DNA of 33,244 bases from Syntrophaceae bacterium (lineage in GTDB: Bacteria; Desulfobacterota; Syntrophia; Syntrophales; UBA2185), in the NCBI GenBank assembly GCA_003142635.1, contig PLMX01000132.1:1-33244 (forward strand). Direction: 5' to 3'. The position numbers and the translations under genes are program-made. Below the pieces are notes generated by a model, which searched no databases, was not told the origin of the DNA, and saw nothing but the letters and a program-made list of their open reading frames with translations. This document shows, piece after piece, positions 32,423 through 33,244 of this stretch. Position 1 is the first letter of the stretch; every line of letters begins with the position of its first letter.

Positions 32423-33244
32423 CTACCATCCCCGACCGGCTAATAGCTGCCCTGGCGGAATCTCGGCTATCTCAAGCCCCGGCATTGCCTCTCCGAGACC
32501 CATGGAGGCTTCCAGCACCTTGGCAGGATCATTGTAATAAGCCGTCGCCTTTACGATCGCCCGGGCGCGTAACGCCGGATTGTTCGACTTGAATATTCCG
32601 GAACCCACAAAAATTCCATCGCATCCCAGCTGCATCATCAGGGCGGCATCGGCGGGGGTTGCGATGCCCCCTGCGGCGAAATTAACTACAGGCAACCGTT
32701 CCAGCGCTCTCACCTGCAGGGCAAGTTCATAAGGCATGCCGTTTGCTTTCGCATAACCGGTAACCTCTTCGACAGGCATGCCGACCAGTTGCCTTATTTC
32801 ACGGTTCACCGTACGTATGTGGCGCACTGCCTCGACGACATTTCCTGTTCCTGCTTCGCCTTTGGTGCGAATCATGGCCGCTCCTTCGGCAATGCGTCGT
32901 AACGCTTCTCCCAGGTTACGGCAGCCACAGACGAAAGGTATGGAAAACTTCGTCTTGTCGATGTGACTCTCTTCGTCGGCGGGGGTTAACACCTCGCTCT
33001 CATCGATATAGTCGATCTTCAGGGACTCCAGGATCTGGGCTTCAACAAAATGACCAATCCTTGCCTTCGCCATGACGGGTATTGATACGGCCTTTTTAAT
33101 TTCAAGGATCATGGCGGGGTCAGACATCCTGGCGACCCCTCCCTGTTTACGGATATCCGCCGGCACCCTTTCCAGGGCCATCACGGCAACGGCGCCGGCT
33201 TCTTCAGCTATCGTAGCCTGTTCCACATTGGTGACGTCCATGAT
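32423..33244 (-). CDS. pdxS: Pyridoxal 5'-phosphate synthase subunit PdxS (5' end outside the window)
   Basis: PdxS builds PLP from ribose 5-phosphate, glyceraldehyde 3-phosphate and ammonia. The visible 274 codons show the TIM-barrel signature: [23 protein letters not shown] (one catalytic Lys), TKGEAGTGN (the second Lys) and [35 protein letters not shown]. The family has about 294 residues, so roughly 20 N-terminal residues are beyond the right edge (the sequence begins at the conserved IMDVTN). The partner gene pdxT follows directly. Confidence 0.95.
   Translation of the reverse strand: MMDVTNVEQATIAEEAGAVAVMALERVPADIRKQGGVARMSDPAMILEIKKAVSIPVMAKARIGHFVEAQILESLKIDYIDESEVLTPADEESHIDKTKFSIPFVCGCRNLGEALRRIAEGAAMIRTKGEAGTGNVVEAVRHIRTVNREIRQLVGMPVEEVTGYAKANGMPYELALQVRALERLPVVNFAAGGIATPADAALMMQLGCDGIFVGSGIFKSNNPALRARAIVKATAYYNDPAKVLEASMGLGEAMPGLEIAEIPPGQLLAGRGW

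Overview
The window looks like a chromosomal segment of an anaerobic Gram-negative bacterium, most likely a Deltaproteobacterium (Thermodesulfobacteriota) near the Syntrophales/Syntrophobacterales. The pointers are an ADP-forming acyl-CoA synthetase, a giant 2-hydroxyacyl-CoA-dehydratase-type activase fusion, a Tat-exported aldo/keto reductase with two ferredoxin-like cysteine clusters, an MCE-type lipid transport operon, HtrA, a DUF374 acyltransferase, and mid-range GC content. This assignment is inferred from gene content. No rRNA, tRNA, CRISPR array or insertion sequence was seen.

Layout. 1-4830 (minus strand): thiM-thiE-HAD hydrolase operon closed by a terminator, then ettA and a flavodoxin-fold quinone reductase. 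5053-6096 (plus): a DUF484/GAF-GGDEF diguanylate cyclase with a good promoter. 6102-8757 (minus): 1-Cys peroxiredoxin, Tat/Fe-S aldo-keto reductase and a DUF6599 exported protein. 8758-9065: a non-coding stretch with hairpins and one perfect DnaA box. 9066-11541 (minus): phasin-like protein, metallo-beta-lactamase-fold hydrolase and exported TPR protein behind a near-consensus sigma70 promoter. 11695-13896 (plus): fused ADP-forming acyl-CoA synthetase. 13897-16505 (minus): accessory-looking small genes, including a Phd/RelE-type toxin-antitoxin pair, a TIGR04076 protein, a pyrimidine-dimer glycosylase, a PNPOx-fold protein and an exported protein. 16738-18551 (plus): a stand-alone malonyltransferase-like protein coupled to a glutaminyl cyclase. 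18560-22489 (minus): htrA, a MagIII/Endo III-like glycosylase, a PHP phosphoesterase carrying a perfect 16-bp parS site inside its coding sequence, and a DUF374 acyltransferase. 22627-26901 (minus): the 1424-residue activase fusion with its own promoter and a repeat-containing leader. 27138-28004 (minus): a fumarylacetoacetate-hydrolase-family protein. 28341-31253 (plus): an MCE/Mla-like operon whose ATPase position is taken by a truncated, apparently catalytically dead ABC domain. 31386-31754 (plus): a small Rho-N-like basic protein. 31768-33244 (minus): pdxS-pdxT for pyridoxal 5'-phosphate synthesis, with pdxS running off the right edge.

Working together: thiM/thiE and pdxS/pdxT make cofactors. 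The Prx/AKR/DUF6599 cluster looks like a cell-envelope redox unit. The HtrA-to-DUF374 cluster and the MCE operon point to envelope maintenance. The acyl-CoA synthetase and activase point to CoA-ester energy metabolism. The two most notable observations are the perfect parS palindrome, which suggests this segment lies in the origin-proximal part of the chromosome, and the MCE operon with a Walker-A-less ABC subunit.
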